Counted from the stretch's first letter, positions 1 through 9,710 are shown. The stretch: 64,000 nucleotides of DNA from Chloropicon primus (GCA_023205875.1 CP060755.1:1612001-1676000); one strand, 5' to 3'. The notes: generated by a model not told the origin, from the sequence alone. Numbers and translations: made by a program.

Positions 1-1
1 C

Positions 2-181
2 GCGTGCCCCATCTCGAGGGACCAGGCTTCCAGGGACGACCCTCCGATGATGCTCCTGTGCGGCCACGTCCTGTCCAAGCAGTCGGTGACGAAGCTGAAC
101 AAGAGCAACAGCAAACCATTCAAGTGCCCTTACTGCCCCTCGGAGCAAAAGTTCTCCGACTGCGTGGAGATCTCCTTTTGA
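2..181 (+). CDS. GID2/RMND5-like E3 ligase subunit, C-terminal end (5' partial)
   Basis: Only the last 59 codons are present; the gene begins before the window. The tail reads PPMMLLCGHVLSKQSV, then FKCPYCPSEQ, ending in CVEISF. This is the degenerate RING found at the C terminus of RMND5/GID2 (yeast Rmd5), with its typical CGHV and CPYCP motifs. In known relatives this subunit pairs with a second RING protein in the CTLH/GID ubiquitin ligase. A TGTAA poly(A) motif lies about 55 bases after the stop, and the next gene converges from the other strand. The family is fairly secure from this short tail; everything upstream is unseen. Confidence 0.75.
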   Translation, partial: ACPISRDQASRDDPPMMLLCGHVLSKQSVTKLNKSNSKPFKCPYCPSEQKFSDCVEISF

Positions 182-235
182 GGGGAAAAAAGGCGTGTGT
201 GACTCAACTTCTCGATCCTTGCGCTCTTGCGCTCT

Positions 236-240
236 TGTAA
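236..240 (+). promoter_or_regulatory. TGTAA poly(A) signal of the GID2-like gene
   Basis: TGTAA, the usual chlorophyte polyadenylation motif, 55 bases past the stop codon. A second copy follows at 248-252. Confidence 0.5.
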
Positions 241-297
241 TAATAATTGTAAGACTAAAACCAAAAACTGTCAACAAAAATCCTTTATGGATGTGAC

Positions 298-1161
298 TTA
301 TTCCGAGGAGGAGGAAGACATCGTGATTTGCCTCATGACCTGACCCGCGTACTGGAACGCCTTTCCGGTCTCGCCCACGCACTTTCCCTTCTCTTCCTCG
401 GACCACTCGCGGGCAATGTCCTCCAGCGAGTCCTTGACGCGCTTGGAGAGCTTGGAGACGGGCTCCGGGTAGTCGTGGTAAAAGTCCAGCTTACGCCCGT
501 CGAGAATCCTGTCCGAGACGGCCTTTCCGATCATCCTTCCGCCGGCGGTGTGAGCAAAGTACGTGTTGTAGTAGTGGCAGATGAAGCCCGGAAGGTTCTC
601 CTGACTCAGGGTCTTCAGGTAGGCCGAGTAATCGGACCCGGGGGACGCCTCGCCCTCCACGGCGACCGGCTGCACCTCGAGGCTCTCGATGTAAGCAATG
701 TCCTTCTCGAGCGCGCCGGCCCGCTCCAGGCCGTTCTCCAGCAGGAGCGAGAGCTCGGCCTTCTCCTTGACGATGTCCTCCATGGTCGAGAAGATGGCCC
801 GGGAGTCCACCAGGTAGCGGAGGTACCCTTCCAACGTCGGCTTGAACTCCGGCCGCTTCTTCGCCTTCTGACCCCCGCTCGCGGACTGGTCCTTGGTGTG
901 CAAGTTCATGGCCGCGCTCTTGAGGTCCTCGATGATGCTCGAGACCTCCCCCGCCGCCGAGGAGGTCCCCGTCTCCTCCAGGTCCGGCCTCGAGGCGAAC
1001 ACCACCATCGCCACCCCCCTCGCACCCGCATGGCAAGCGCACGCAGGTCTCCTTGCGCCGCTCAAGTTCCCACCGGGTCTCCGCAGATCCCTCCTGCACG
1101 GCGCACCCCGCACCCTCCCACCCCCAGCCCGCGTCGTCCTCCTCTTCACCACCCTCTCCAT
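298..1161 (-). CDS. HO1: plastid heme oxygenase, plant HY1 type
   Basis: 287 residues in one exon. Heme oxygenase opens heme to biliverdin, the first step of phytochromobilin/bilin synthesis, using reduced ferredoxin in plastids. The body matches the plant family: MNLHTKDQ near residue 86 holds the likely heme-ligand His88, then LEGYLRYLVDS, ICHYYNTYFAHTAGGRMIG, and a C-terminal KGKCVGETGKAFQYAGQVMRQI. The first 50 or so residues are rich in Arg, Ala and Gly and lack acidic residues beyond the second position, as expected of a transit peptide. The ATG at 1161 is used; a downstream Met at residue 52 would remove most of that leader. It converges on the GID2-like gene and is divergent from the first ABCG gene. 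Confidence 0.88.
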   Translation of the reverse strand: MERVVKRRTTRAGGGRVRGAPCRRDLRRPGGNLSGARRPACACHAGARGVAMVVFASRPDLEETGTSSAAGEVSSIIEDLKSAAMNLHTKDQSASGGQKAKKRPEFKPTLEGYLRYLVDSRAIFSTMEDIVKEKAELSLLLENGLERAGALEKDIAYIESLEVQPVAVEGEASPGSDYSAYLKTLSQENLPGFICHYYNTYFAHTAGGRMIGKAVSDRILDGRKLDFYHDYPEPVSKLSKRVKDSLEDIAREWSEEEKGKCVGETGKAFQYAGQVMRQITMSSSSSE

Positions 1162-1394
1162 CGCGATACTCTCTTATCCGCTCGCTCTGGTCCCCTCTCT
1201 CTCTGGTCCACGTCTCTGGGCGAATAGCTTGAGGGCGTTACGACCACAAACGCAAACGCCCCGCTCCAGACAGAGCAGAGAGAGAGGGAGAGAGGGAGAG
1301 AGTTTGCTCTTGTTGCGCTTCTTTTGCTTTGCGGTGAGGGAGTTGGGTTGTGTCTCGAGGTGTGAGACCGATTTTGAGGGGGAAAGAGCGCGCG

Positions 1395-3434
1395 ATGGCG
1401 AGTAGCGAGAGGGAGGAGAACGAGTGGCCATCGGAGGAGGTGGAGATGAAGGCCGTGTCGGTGGATCTGGAGGAGGGCGGTGGTGTGAAGAGGGCCGTGA
1501 GCAACTCTTCGTTCATGCCAAAGCCGAGGACGCCCATGCGACTCGCGTTCGGTGAAGTGTGCACCTACGTGCCCGCCCAGTTCGAGGTGCCCGGCGTCCT
1601 GAACTCGTTGAAGAAGGCGGGCAAGGCGGTCAGGAGCGCCTTCTCGTCGGAGGTGGCGAGGGCTCCGGAGAGGCAGATCCTGCACAACATCACGGGGGTG
1701 GTGAACCCCGGGGAGGTCGTGGCCATCATGGGCCCCAGCGGCTCGGGGAAGACCACCTTCATCTCCCTCCTCGCGGGCAGGAACGGCCTGAGGACGACGG
1801 GGACCATCCTGTACAACGACCAGCACAAGCCCACCGACAAGACCTTCAAGCGCACGGTGGGGTTCGTGAGCCAGGAGGACGTCATGTTCGAGGGGCTCAC
1901 GGTGTTCGAGACCCTGTACTACACCGCGGTGCTCAGGCTGCCGAGGGCGATGACGGACGCGGAGAAGAGGGAGAGGGTGTACATCATCCTGGAGGTCTTG
2001 GGAATCAGCAAGGTGAAGGGCTCCATCATCGGTGGGTTCCGCGTGGGCAGGCGAGGCATCTCCGGCGGGGAGAAGAAGAGGGTGGCGATCGGTCAGGAGC
2101 TCCTGTACAACCCCTCCGTGATTCTGCTGGACGAGCCCACCTCCGGACTCGACTCCACCACCGCGCTCAACCTGATCGGGACCCTGGAGACCCTGGCTCA
2201 GGTCGGGAACCGCACCATCGTGACGACTATCCACCAGCCGTCCTCCAGGATCTACCAGATGCTGGACAAACTCCTGCTGATGGGTCAGGGTCACCTGCTC
2301 TTCTACGGAGATGCCTCGGCGGCCACGGACTACTTTGCCGAGATCGGGTACGCCATGCCGTACGGCATGAATCCCGCGGACTACTTTTTGGACGTCGCGT
2401 CCGGGTGGAGCGGCGACGGCGAGGACAGCGGCAGCACGAGCGCCACGGACCCCGAGCTCAAGGCCCTCCTTCGCGCGATCGAGGAGAAGCCCTACTCGAG
2501 GCCGGAGGTCGGGGAGGTGGTGCTGAACGAGTCCTACGGCCCGACCGCCGAGGCGTTTGGGCACCAGTGGAAGAACTCGATCGCGTACCGGGGCGAGGGC
2601 AAGGAGCTCCTGGGGCCGAGGTACCACACCCAAGTGTACGTCATCTGCGTCAGGTCACTGAAGGAGCGCAGGTTCGAGAGGTTCAGCTCGGATTCTCTCT
2701 TCACCGTCTTCTTCATGGCGATCTTGTGCGGAGTGCTTTGGTTCCAGGCAGGCGTGGGCGCCTCTCTGGCGACCTACGTGGGCGCCGGCGACGTCGCCGC
2801 CCTCCTGTTCTTCCTGGTCACCTTTTTGTCGTTCAACATCCTGTTCTCGTCGATCTTCACGTTCCCCAACGAGAAGAACATGCTGCTCAAGGAGAGGGAA
2901 GCGGGAATGTACCCGATCTCCGCCTTCTTCTTCGGCAGAACTCTCGCGGACATTCCCCTGGACACGCTGATCCCGGTGACGGTCACCACGATCATCTACG
3001 TCATGGCGGGCCTCAAGCCCACGGCCGGGGCCTTCTTCCTGACCCTCACGGTCGTCCTCATCACTTGCTTCACCGCGGGGTCCCTGGGTCTCCTGATCGG
3101 CGCCGCCTTCCTGAACTTGAAGAGGGCCCAGTCCGCGGCGACGGTGCTCATGCTGACGATTATGTTGACCGGAGGATTCTTCGTCAAGGACATCCCGGTC
3201 TGGCTTTCCTGGATCTCCTACCTCTCGTACATCCAGTACGCGTGGGACGCCCTGATCAACATTCACTTGAAGGGCAGAGTTCCCGTCTGCGCTGACCCGT
3301 CCAGCTGCGAGGGTCTCCTCGCCCAGATCCAGTACGGAAGCCTCGGAATGCAGTTCGGCATTCTCATGCTGATGCTGACGGTCCTGAGGTTTGCGGTGTA
3401 CCTCTCCCTTAGGTTCGGAGCCAAGAATCGCTGA
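1395..3434 (+). CDS. ABCG half-transporter, copy 1
   Basis: 679 residues from the ATG at 1395; no in-frame ATG lies upstream in the open frame. Domain order is nucleotide-binding then membrane, the reverse of most ABC families and typical of ABCG/WBC proteins. Walker A GPSGSGKT is at residues 113-120, followed by the signature ISGGEKKR and Walker B VILLDEPTSGLD. Six hydrophobic segments fill the C-terminal third. Half-transporters dimerise to export lipids, sterols or other hydrophobic compounds; the substrate cannot be told here. It is the first of two tandem genes, and its nucleotide-binding domain is almost identical at DNA level to copies 2 and 3. Confidence 0.93.
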   Translation: MASSEREENEWPSEEVEMKAVSVDLEEGGGVKRAVSNSSFMPKPRTPMRLAFGEVCTYVPAQFEVPGVLNSLKKAGKAVRSAFSSEVARAPERQILHNITGVVNPGEVVAIMGPSGSGKTTFISLLAGRNGLRTTGTILYNDQHKPTDKTFKRTVGFVSQEDVMFEGLTVFETLYYTAVLRLPRAMTDAEKRERVYIILEVLGISKVKGSIIGGFRVGRRGISGGEKKRVAIGQELLYNPSVILLDEPTSGLDSTTALNLIGTLETLAQVGNRTIVTTIHQPSSRIYQMLDKLLLMGQGHLLFYGDASAATDYFAEIGYAMPYGMNPADYFLDVASGWSGDGEDSGSTSATDPELKALLRAIEEKPYSRPEVGEVVLNESYGPTAEAFGHQWKNSIAYRGEGKELLGPRYHTQVYVICVRSLKERRFERFSSDSLFTVFFMAILCGVLWFQAGVGASLATYVGAGDVAALLFFLVTFLSFNILFSSIFTFPNEKNMLLKEREAGMYPISAFFFGRTLADIPLDTLIPVTVTTIIYVMAGLKPTAGAFFLTLTVVLITCFTAGSLGLLIGAAFLNLKRAQSAATVLMLTIMLTGGFFVKDIPVWLSWISYLSYIQYAWDALINIHLKGRVPVCADPSSCEGLLAQIQYGSLGMQFGILMLMLTVLRFAVYLSLRFGAKNR

Positions 3435-3485
3435 GTGAGGAGACACACCGTGCGTCGTTGCTCACTGAGTGCGCACGTAAAAACA

Positions 3486-3490
3486 TGTAA
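3486..3490 (+). promoter_or_regulatory. TGTAA poly(A) signal of ABCG copy 1
   Basis: TGTAA about 50 bases past the stop codon, the chlorophyte poly(A) motif. Confidence 0.45.
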
Positions 3491-3690
3491 AATCATTCAA
3501 ATCCGTTTTTTCCTTGGTCCTCGTGTCCTTTTGTTCCCCCTTGGCCGACGATCTCCAGATCTCCCCCTGCCCATGACTCCCTTTTCTGCCAGATGGAGAT
3601 CAAGACGGAGATCAGGCGCCCCCCCCGGGGCGTGACCTGCGGGGGGCATAACGCCCGGCGCGATGATCGGCGGAGCCGGAGACAGAATTC

Positions 3691-5826
3691 ATGAGCGTGG
3701 CGGCGAACGACCACGACACGACCACGACAACGACCAACGTACTCGAGAACGAAAGCGATACGATGAGCACCAAGCTGTACGACGCCGCGAAGGCCGAGGC
3801 TGCGACGGTGGAACTCAAGGAGCTCGAGAGGCAGATCTCGCTCTCGAAGAGCCAGGCGAGCCTGGGCGACGTCGAGCAGGGGAGCATCGAGAGGACGAAC
3901 TCGTCCTTCATGCCCCAGCCGAAGGTTCCCATGCGACTCGCGTTCGGTGAAGTGTGCACCTACGTGCCCGCCCAGTTCGAGGTGCCCGGCGTCCTGAACT
4001 CGTTGAAGAAGGCGGGCAAGGCGGTCAGGAGCGCCTTCTCGTCGGAGGTGGCGAGGGCTCCGGAGAGGCAGATCCTGCACAACATCACGGGGGTGGTGAA
4101 CCCCGGGGAGGTCGTGGCCATCATGGGCCCCAGCGGCTCGGGGAAGACCACCTTCATCTCCCTCCTCGCGGGCAGGAACGGCCTGAGGACGACGGGGACC
4201 ATCTTGTACAACGACCAGCACAAGCCCACCGACAAGACCTTCAAGCGCCAGCTCGGGTACGTGAGCCAGGAGGACGTGCTCTTCGAGGGGCTCACGGTGT
4301 TCGAGACCCTGTACTACACCGCGGTGCTCAGGCTGCCGAGGGCGATGACGGACGCGGAGAAGAGGGAGAGGGTGGATGTCATCCTGGAGGTCTTGGGAAT
4401 CAGCCACGTCAAGGACTCCATTGTTGGTGGCGTTCGCATCGGCAGGCGCGGCATCTCCGGCGGGGAGAAGAAGAGGGTGGCGATCGGTCAGGAGCTCCTG
4501 TACAACCCCTCCGTGATTCTGCTGGACGAGCCCACCTCCGGACTCGACTCCACCACCGCGCTCAACCTCGTGCACACTTTGCACGATTTGGCTCAGGTCG
4601 GGAACCGCACCATCGTGACGACTATCCACCAGCCGTCCTCCAGGATCTACCAGATGCTGGACAAACTCCTGCTGATGGGTCAGGGTCACCTGCTCTTCTA
4701 CGGAGATGCCTCGGCGGCCACGGACTACTTTGCCGAGATCGGGTACGCCATGCCGTACGGCATGAATCCCGCGGACTACTTTTTGGACGTCGCGTCCGGG
4801 TGGAGCGGGGAGGCCAAGGACTGCGGCAACATGTGCGTGGGCGACCCCGAGCTCAAGACCCTCCTTCGCGCGATCGAGGACAAGCCCCACGTAAAGGGCG
4901 AGCTCGCTGAGGTCAAGTTGGCCAACGCCTATCCCGCGGCGGAGGAGGGCGTCGACCTCGTCGACGGCGACGGGCTGAAGGAGGCTGAGCCCTTGGGACC
5001 GACCTACTTGACGCAGATGCGCGTAATTTGCGTGAGATCCATCAAGGAGCGCAGGTTCGAGAGGTTCAACGTGGATTCCATCGGAACCGTGATCTTCATG
5101 GCGGTGCTGTGCGGGGTGCTTTGGTTCCAGGCGGGCGTGGGCGCCTCTCTGGCGACCTACAAGGGTGCCGGGGATGTCGGAGCACTCCTGTTCTTCCTCA
5201 TCGCCTTCATGTCCTTCAACCTGCTGTTCAACTCCATCTTCACGTTCCCAAACGAGAAGACTATGCTGCTCAAGGAGAGGGACGCCAAGATGTACCCGAT
5301 CTCCGCCTTCTTCTTCGCGAGGACTTTGGCGGACATACCCATGGACTTGGCGATCCCGATCGGGGCGACCACAGTGATCTACTTGATGGTCGGTCTCAAG
5401 CCAACGGTGGGAGCGTTCCTCCTGACGCAAGTTGTCGTCGTCATCACTTGCTTCACCGCCGCCTCCCTGGGTCTGCTCTTGGGGGCGGCCTTCCTGAACC
5501 TGAAGAGGGCGCAGACCGCTGCAACCATCGTCATGCTGACGCTGATGCTGACAGGAGGATTCTTCGTGCAGAACATTCCCGTGTGGCTGCAGTGGCTCCC
5601 CTACCTCTCGTACATGTCGTACGGGTGGGACGCCCTGCTGCACATCCAGCTGGCCGGAAGGGTCCCCGCCTGCCCCCCGGGCGAGGAGGACTGCGCCATG
5701 CTCAACATGGGCACTGTCAAGTTCGACACCTTGGGCCCCCAGTTCGGAATCATTCTCCTCATGATGGTCGTGTTCAGGTTCGGGGTGTACCTCTCCCTCA
5801 GGTGGGGAGCCAAGAACAACCGTTAA
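3691..5826 (+). CDS. ABCG half-transporter, copy 2 (tandem duplicate)
   Basis: 711 residues, ATG at 3691, 256 bases after copy 1. Same layout as copy 1: Walker A GPSGSGKT, signature ISGGEKKR, VILLDEPTSGLD, then six membrane spans. The N-terminal 75 residues are unique and acidic. From about 3929 to 4235 and from 4450 to 4800 the DNA is essentially the same as copy 1, while residues just before the signature differ (VDVILEVLGISHVKDSIVGG against VYIILEVLGISKVKGSIIGG). The membrane half is clearly diverged (for example LAYKGAGDVGALLFFLIAF-type changes), so the two may move different substrates or form a heterodimer; that is inference. Confidence 0.93.
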   Translation: MSVAANDHDTTTTTTNVLENESDTMSTKLYDAAKAEAATVELKELERQISLSKSQASLGDVEQGSIERTNSSFMPQPKVPMRLAFGEVCTYVPAQFEVPGVLNSLKKAGKAVRSAFSSEVARAPERQILHNITGVVNPGEVVAIMGPSGSGKTTFISLLAGRNGLRTTGTILYNDQHKPTDKTFKRQLGYVSQEDVLFEGLTVFETLYYTAVLRLPRAMTDAEKRERVDVILEVLGISHVKDSIVGGVRIGRRGISGGEKKRVAIGQELLYNPSVILLDEPTSGLDSTTALNLVHTLHDLAQVGNRTIVTTIHQPSSRIYQMLDKLLLMGQGHLLFYGDASAATDYFAEIGYAMPYGMNPADYFLDVASGWSGEAKDCGNMCVGDPELKTLLRAIEDKPHVKGELAEVKLANAYPAAEEGVDLVDGDGLKEAEPLGPTYLTQMRVICVRSIKERRFERFNVDSIGTVIFMAVLCGVLWFQAGVGASLATYKGAGDVGALLFFLIAFMSFNLLFNSIFTFPNEKTMLLKERDAKMYPISAFFFARTLADIPMDLAIPIGATTVIYLMVGLKPTVGAFLLTQVVVVITCFTAASLGLLLGAAFLNLKRAQTAATIVMLTLMLTGGFFVQNIPVWLQWLPYLSYMSYGWDALLHIQLAGRVPACPPGEEDCAMLNMGTVKFDTLGPQFGIILLMMVVFRFGVYLSLRWGAKNNR

Positions 5827-5918
5827 GTCATAATGTCATAATATATTATATTATTCATTTTGCAATTCGTGTTTTTTCTTCAAAGCCGAGTCCCTCGTCC
5901 AAAGATCAAGATTCGACG

Positions 5919-7265
5919 ATGAGGTCGACCTTCGACCGGCCATGCCACCGACTCCGCGCGCGACTGGTGCGCCCTCCAAGGAGTCGGCGGGTCGACGACG
6001 CGGGTCGGGAACCGAGCCGACATGCGGCGGTCAGGAGAAGCGGCGCTCCGCCTCCGTCGGCGGGGGCCGCGCTTTGCTCGAGGATTGGTGGTGCTCGTGT
6101 CTTGATGACAGCGCGGGCGACGAGGAAGGGGCCGACGACAGGGGGGGAGGAGAGCCTTGGGGCGGACGTGACCGCTGCTTACGGCGCGCTGTTCTTCACG
6201 CTGGTCGCGGGAAACGCGCCGGGCTTGCCAGGGAACATCCTGAGCCCTATGCCCTATTTCGCAGCGCTTGCGACGTGCAGCATCGTCATCGGGAGCAAGC
6301 GAGGGCTGCGGAACACTGAGGTCGAGATGATTTCCTTGAAGCAGGGAGCCACTGCGCCCATCTTCCTCAGCTTCTCCCTGGTCGGACTGTACACGCTGCA
6401 GCGCCTTGACATCTCCCTCGAGAGCTTCATCAACGGTTACTTCACAATTCTGGAAAGCGTCGCTGGCGTAACCTCTCTTTGGCCGCTTCACCAGGCTGCC
6501 GCGGCAAAGAGCGGGGTCCTTGGAAAGCCCGTGGGGACGATAGACTTGTCGTGGATCAGTCTCGAATCCGGGGAGACCCTCCCCAAGGAGTACGGCGTCA
6601 AGGCAGGTTCCGTCCTGTTGGTTTTGGGCTGCGTCGCGTTGGCCGTCGCCGATCGTTACGGTGGCGAGAACTTCACGCTCAATAACCTGGAGGCCTGCTT
6701 CATCGTCACGACGTGGCTGGAGCTCCTGGGAGTGAACTCCTTCAAGACGGCGGTTATTCTTCTCTTCGGGTTGCTGTTTTACGACGTCACGTGGGTGTTC
6801 GGCTCTCCCAAGATCCTTGAGCTGGCGAGCCGGCTCTTGGGAGGAGCGGGGGACTTCATGCCCAAGAACGGCAGCGTGATGGCTGACGTGGCCATGAGTC
6901 CGATGCTCTCGACGCCCACTAAATTTCTTTTCCCGCGGGCGAGTGCCTTGGCTTCGTCCTCGTCGTCGTCGGGGTTTGACTTCTCGCTCTTGGGGCTCGG
7001 CGACGTGCTCGTCCCGGGGCTCCTGATAGGCCTCCTCCTGAGGTTCGACGAGCAGGGATCGAAGGAGCAGAATTACTTCTCCAGCGCGCTGGCAGCGTAC
7101 TGCATCGGGCTCCTGGTCTCGTTCGCTGCTTCGATCGTCTCTAGCCAGGGTCAGCCGGCTCTGCTGTATTTGGTCCCTCTCACCGTGGGCACCGCTGTGT
7201 TCACGGCCTTCAAGGGGTCCGAGTTCGGTGACCTGTGGGACTACAAGGCGAGCTCCAAGAAGTAG
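5919..7265 (+). CDS. SPP: signal peptide peptidase (presenilin-type intramembrane aspartyl protease)
   Basis: 448 residues from the ATG at 5919; a second in-frame ATG at 6105 is possible and would drop a 62-residue Arg-rich leader. The family cuts leftover signal peptides and tail-anchored proteins inside the ER membrane. Both catalytic aspartates are in their signature contexts: FYDVTWVF with Asp289 and LLGLGDVLVPG with Asp362, followed by the PAL motif in QPALLYLVP. About nine hydrophobic segments are visible. The Arg-rich leader could suggest a plastid or signal-anchor role, but this is uncertain. Confidence 0.92.
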   Translation: MRSTFDRPCHRLRARLVRPPRSRRVDDAGREPSRHAAVRRSGAPPPSAGAALCSRIGGARVLMTARATRKGPTTGGEESLGADVTAAYGALFFTLVAGNAPGLPGNILSPMPYFAALATCSIVIGSKRGLRNTEVEMISLKQGATAPIFLSFSLVGLYTLQRLDISLESFINGYFTILESVAGVTSLWPLHQAAAAKSGVLGKPVGTIDLSWISLESGETLPKEYGVKAGSVLLVLGCVALAVADRYGGENFTLNNLEACFIVTTWLELLGVNSFKTAVILLFGLLFYDVTWVFGSPKILELASRLLGGAGDFMPKNGSVMADVAMSPMLSTPTKFLFPRASALASSSSSSGFDFSLLGLGDVLVPGLLIGLLLRFDEQGSKEQNYFSSALAAYCIGLLVSFAASIVSSQGQPALLYLVPLTVGTAVFTAFKGSEFGDLWDYKASSKK

Positions 7266-7316
7266 CGCGGGACCGACTCCAAGCAACAGTACACATTGTT
7301 TTCATATTACAAGTAA

Positions 7317-7321
7317 TGTAA
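7317..7321 (+). promoter_or_regulatory. TGTAA poly(A) signal of SPP gene
   Basis: TGTAA followed by a run of A, 50 bases past the stop and directly before the end of the convergent gene. Confidence 0.5.
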
Positions 7322-7332
7322 AAAAAAAGGCT

Positions 7333-8209
7333 CTAGTCATAAAAGTTCACGTCCAAGACGTCGTCCGAGTTTGAACCTCGTCTCGGCCCAGAACCTCCGT
7401 AGCCTTCATCCCCGAAGTCCTCGTCGCCGTTCGATTTGGAGGCCAAGCCGTACAGGTACCGGTACGCAAAAATGCCTGCGGGGTCCGGTCGCGCAAGACA
7501 GACCACAGACAGTCAAGTCAGTCAGTCAGTCAGTCAGTCGATCGGAACTCCATTTTCCACAACTTACCTGCAAAGCCCAGCACCGCGATGCCAAGGAAGA
7601 GACCGAGGAGCAGTTTGAGGGCACTCAAGGCCGCGATCACGAGGACCCCCCTCAAGAGCAGGGACACGGTCTCCTCGGGAACGTCCTGCAGAGGGGAACA
7701 GATTGATGTCAGCCAAACCCGTGGTCACAGCCAAACCGAGCGCGCGGAGGTGGAGAGAGGGCACGCCCTGAGCGCGAACTTACCACGAGGCTGAACTCCC
7801 TTATGATAGTCCGGGACAACTGTCCGATGAGGCCGTCGACTCGCTTGAAGAGCTCTTGCCCGAAAGTGGTGGCGCGAAACGCGAACTCGTTGTCCCACTC
7901 GCTCGCCCGCACTTCCCTCCGCCTCTTATCCTCGTCCTCTTCCCTGCGCTCCTCCTCGTCGTGGAACGAGACCCAGTCGCTCGTGCCACCCCCGCCGCCG
8001 ACACCACGCGGCCCCGGCCTCGCTCTCGCCCCCCGTCGTCCCACCTCTCCTCCAGCAGGAGGCCTGGAAGAAGAGGGACAACATCGACTCCGACGGTGAG
8101 AGTTCCCCGGCCGCGAGCACGCCCCGCCACTCCGCCGCCACTTTCCTTCTCCCTCAGGGAGCGTGGACGTCGCCTCCCCGAGCCCCCCCCCCCTCGTCGC
8201 CGTGTTCAT
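7333..8209 (-). CDS. uncharacterised membrane protein, three exons
   Basis: Exons 7784-8209, 7568-7685 and 7333-7475 join with GT-AG introns of 98 and 92 bases and keep one open frame of 228 codons. The N-terminal 80 residues are basic and low in acidic residues, possibly a targeting peptide. Next comes an acidic/charged stretch (HDEEERREEDEDKRRR), an amphipathic helix region, and one or two hydrophobic segments (VLVIAALSALKLLLGLFLG, IAVLGFAGIFAYRYLYGL). The tail is DDVLDVNFYD, a style of ending seen in some plastid membrane proteins. I do not recognise the family. The intron at 7476-7567 contains a GTCA repeat. The start at 8209 is the only ATG that opens this frame and is 90 bases from the divergent gene. 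Confidence 0.6.
7517..7539. repeat. GTCA microsatellite inside an intron
   Basis: Five tandem GTCA units plus a partial one, within the second intron of the minus-strand membrane-protein gene. Confidence 0.85.
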
Positions 8210-8299
8210 GGAGGCAAAGCGCTTCGCCCTTGGGCTGTGCTGGACTGGCCGCTCCTGGTTCCGGAGGCCGAGAGAGAGAGAGAGAAAAAAAACCAAAAG

Positions 8300-9629
8300 A
8301 TGGCGGACGCCGAGGGAGTCGTGAGCGCGTTGAGGGAGATAGACGGGGGGGTGGAGGTGCTGGAGCACGAGAACGTGCTGACGGTGGACGCGTGCGAGAA
8401 GGCATTGGCCGGAAAGGAGGGGCTGGCCATCGCGAAGAACCTTCTTCTCAAGGTAAAAAAACGTCCTTCCATTACGAGGCAGGAGGGGAACGACGACGAC
8501 GACGGAGGACCGGGACCGGAATGGGGTGGAGGTCTCGCTTCTGAGGGAGCTCTGGTCGTTCCGCGTGGCGGATTTGACCCATTGTGGATCGGCGACGTGT
8601 CCGAAGAAGCAAGCAAGCGCACGCACTGACTCTTCCTTTCTCCTCGGCCTCTTTCTTCTTCTTCCTCCTCCGCTCTGTTCTTTCCCCATCCTTTTTCTTT
8701 TGCAGGACAAGAACGGGAAGCTCATCCATATCGTCGCACTGAACTCGACTGAGATCGACATGAAAAGTGAGTTCGGGCGAAGAGGATCGCTCTGGTCGCC
8801 GAAACTCCGCGGTCTTTCGTGGTTGTGGACTCTCCGTTTCTGACTCTCGCCGTCTGCTGCTGCTTGTTCGATTCGCAGTGCTCTCACTGAGACTGGGACT
8901 CGGGAAGAAGCACCCCCGCATGGCTCCCGAGGAAGCCCTCTCGAAAATTTTCCAGGTGCCTGCGGGCTGCCTCACCCCCTTGGCCCTCTCCAGGCCGGAC
9001 ACCAAGAACGTCGTGGTCCTCCTGGACCAGAAGCTCAAGACCGAGGCCAGGGTCCTCTTCCATCCCCTGAGGAACGACAGGTCGGTGGTCATGTCCATGG
9101 ATGTGCTGGACAAGTACTTGAGGTGAGTCATCGCATCGTATAGAGTCATCGCCCCTCCCTCGGCAGACGACTGACTTTGGCGAATTCGGTTTTCTCTCGT
9201 CGCGCGCGCAGCCAATTCTGTGGGCGAAAGGGAACCTACGTGGACTTCGAGAAGAAGGACGTCAAGTTCGGCAAGGACAACCCCCCGGACCTGAAGCCGC
9301 TTCTGGACGCCGTTAAGGCCTACGAGTTTGCGCCCGAAGCCGCTGGATCGGCGGCGGCTCCGCAGAAGCAGTCCAAGTCTTCGAGCAAGAAGGGCAAGGG
9401 GAAGAAGAAGGAGGAGCCCAAGGGGAAGAAGGAGGGGGCCGGCGACCTCGCCGTCGACGACGTCCACGCCCTCCTCGCGGAGATCCAGGGCACCCTGATG
9501 AAAGGCGTCGCCCTGGACGAGAGGACCTACAAGGACCTCGAGTCCCGTCTCAACGCCTTCAAGAACGTCTCCTACACCCGCGGCTATACGGCGGCCAAGG
9601 CCGAGATCATCTCCTACATCAAGGCCTAA
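8300..9629 (+). CDS. YbaK/ProX-type aminoacyl-tRNA deacylase with eEF1B/GST-C-like tail
   Basis: Four exons: 8300-8452, 8706-8766, 8879-9122 and 9212-9629, all with GT-AG borders, giving 291 residues. The middle part (LGLGKKHPRMAPEEALSKIF, then VPAGCLTPLAL, NVVVLLDQKL, VLFHPLRNDRSVVMS) matches the YbaK/ProRS editing domain, which removes wrong amino acids from tRNA. A lysine-rich linker (KKGKGKKKEEPKGKK) follows. The last 55 residues end in LNAFKNVSYTRGYTAAKAEI, close to the GST-C-like helix found at the start of eEF1B beta (SYxxGYxxSxxD). That combination would let the editing domain dock onto synthetase or elongation complexes; this role is inferred. There is no synthetase catalytic domain. 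Confidence 0.75.
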
Positions 9630-9664
9630 AGCGAAAGCGAAAGCGAAACCGTCGTCGTTAGTAA

Positions 9665-9669
9665 TGTAA
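9665..9669 (+). promoter_or_regulatory. TGTAA poly(A) signal of the YbaK-like gene
   Basis: TGTAA 35 bases past the stop codon. Confidence 0.45.
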
Positions 9670-9682
9670 AGATGTGGCTCTG

Positions 9683-9710
9683 GTGTGTGTGTGTGTGTGT
9701 GTGTGTGTGT
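9683..9710. repeat. GT microsatellite
   Basis: Fourteen uninterrupted GT units between the YbaK-like gene and the ANTH-like gene. Confidence 0.95.

Noticed and set aside
328-1227. 299-codon open frame on the plus strand opposite heme oxygenase
   Set aside because: Antisense shadow in GC-rich DNA; composition is Leu/Arg/Val-rich without domain features, and the minus strand encodes a clear enzyme.
1559-3295. 578-codon plus-strand frame in another phase of ABCG copy 1
   Set aside because: Arg/Gly/His-rich out-of-phase reading of the transporter, no known domain.
3493-5643. 716-codon minus-strand frame across ABCG copy 2
   Set aside because: Shadow of the transporter gene; the same artefact appears opposite copies 1 and 3 with matching sequence because those genes are duplicates.
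5028-5918. Upstream extension of the signal peptide peptidase frame
   Set aside because: It runs out of phase through ABCG copy 2 and has no ATG suited to a start before 5919.
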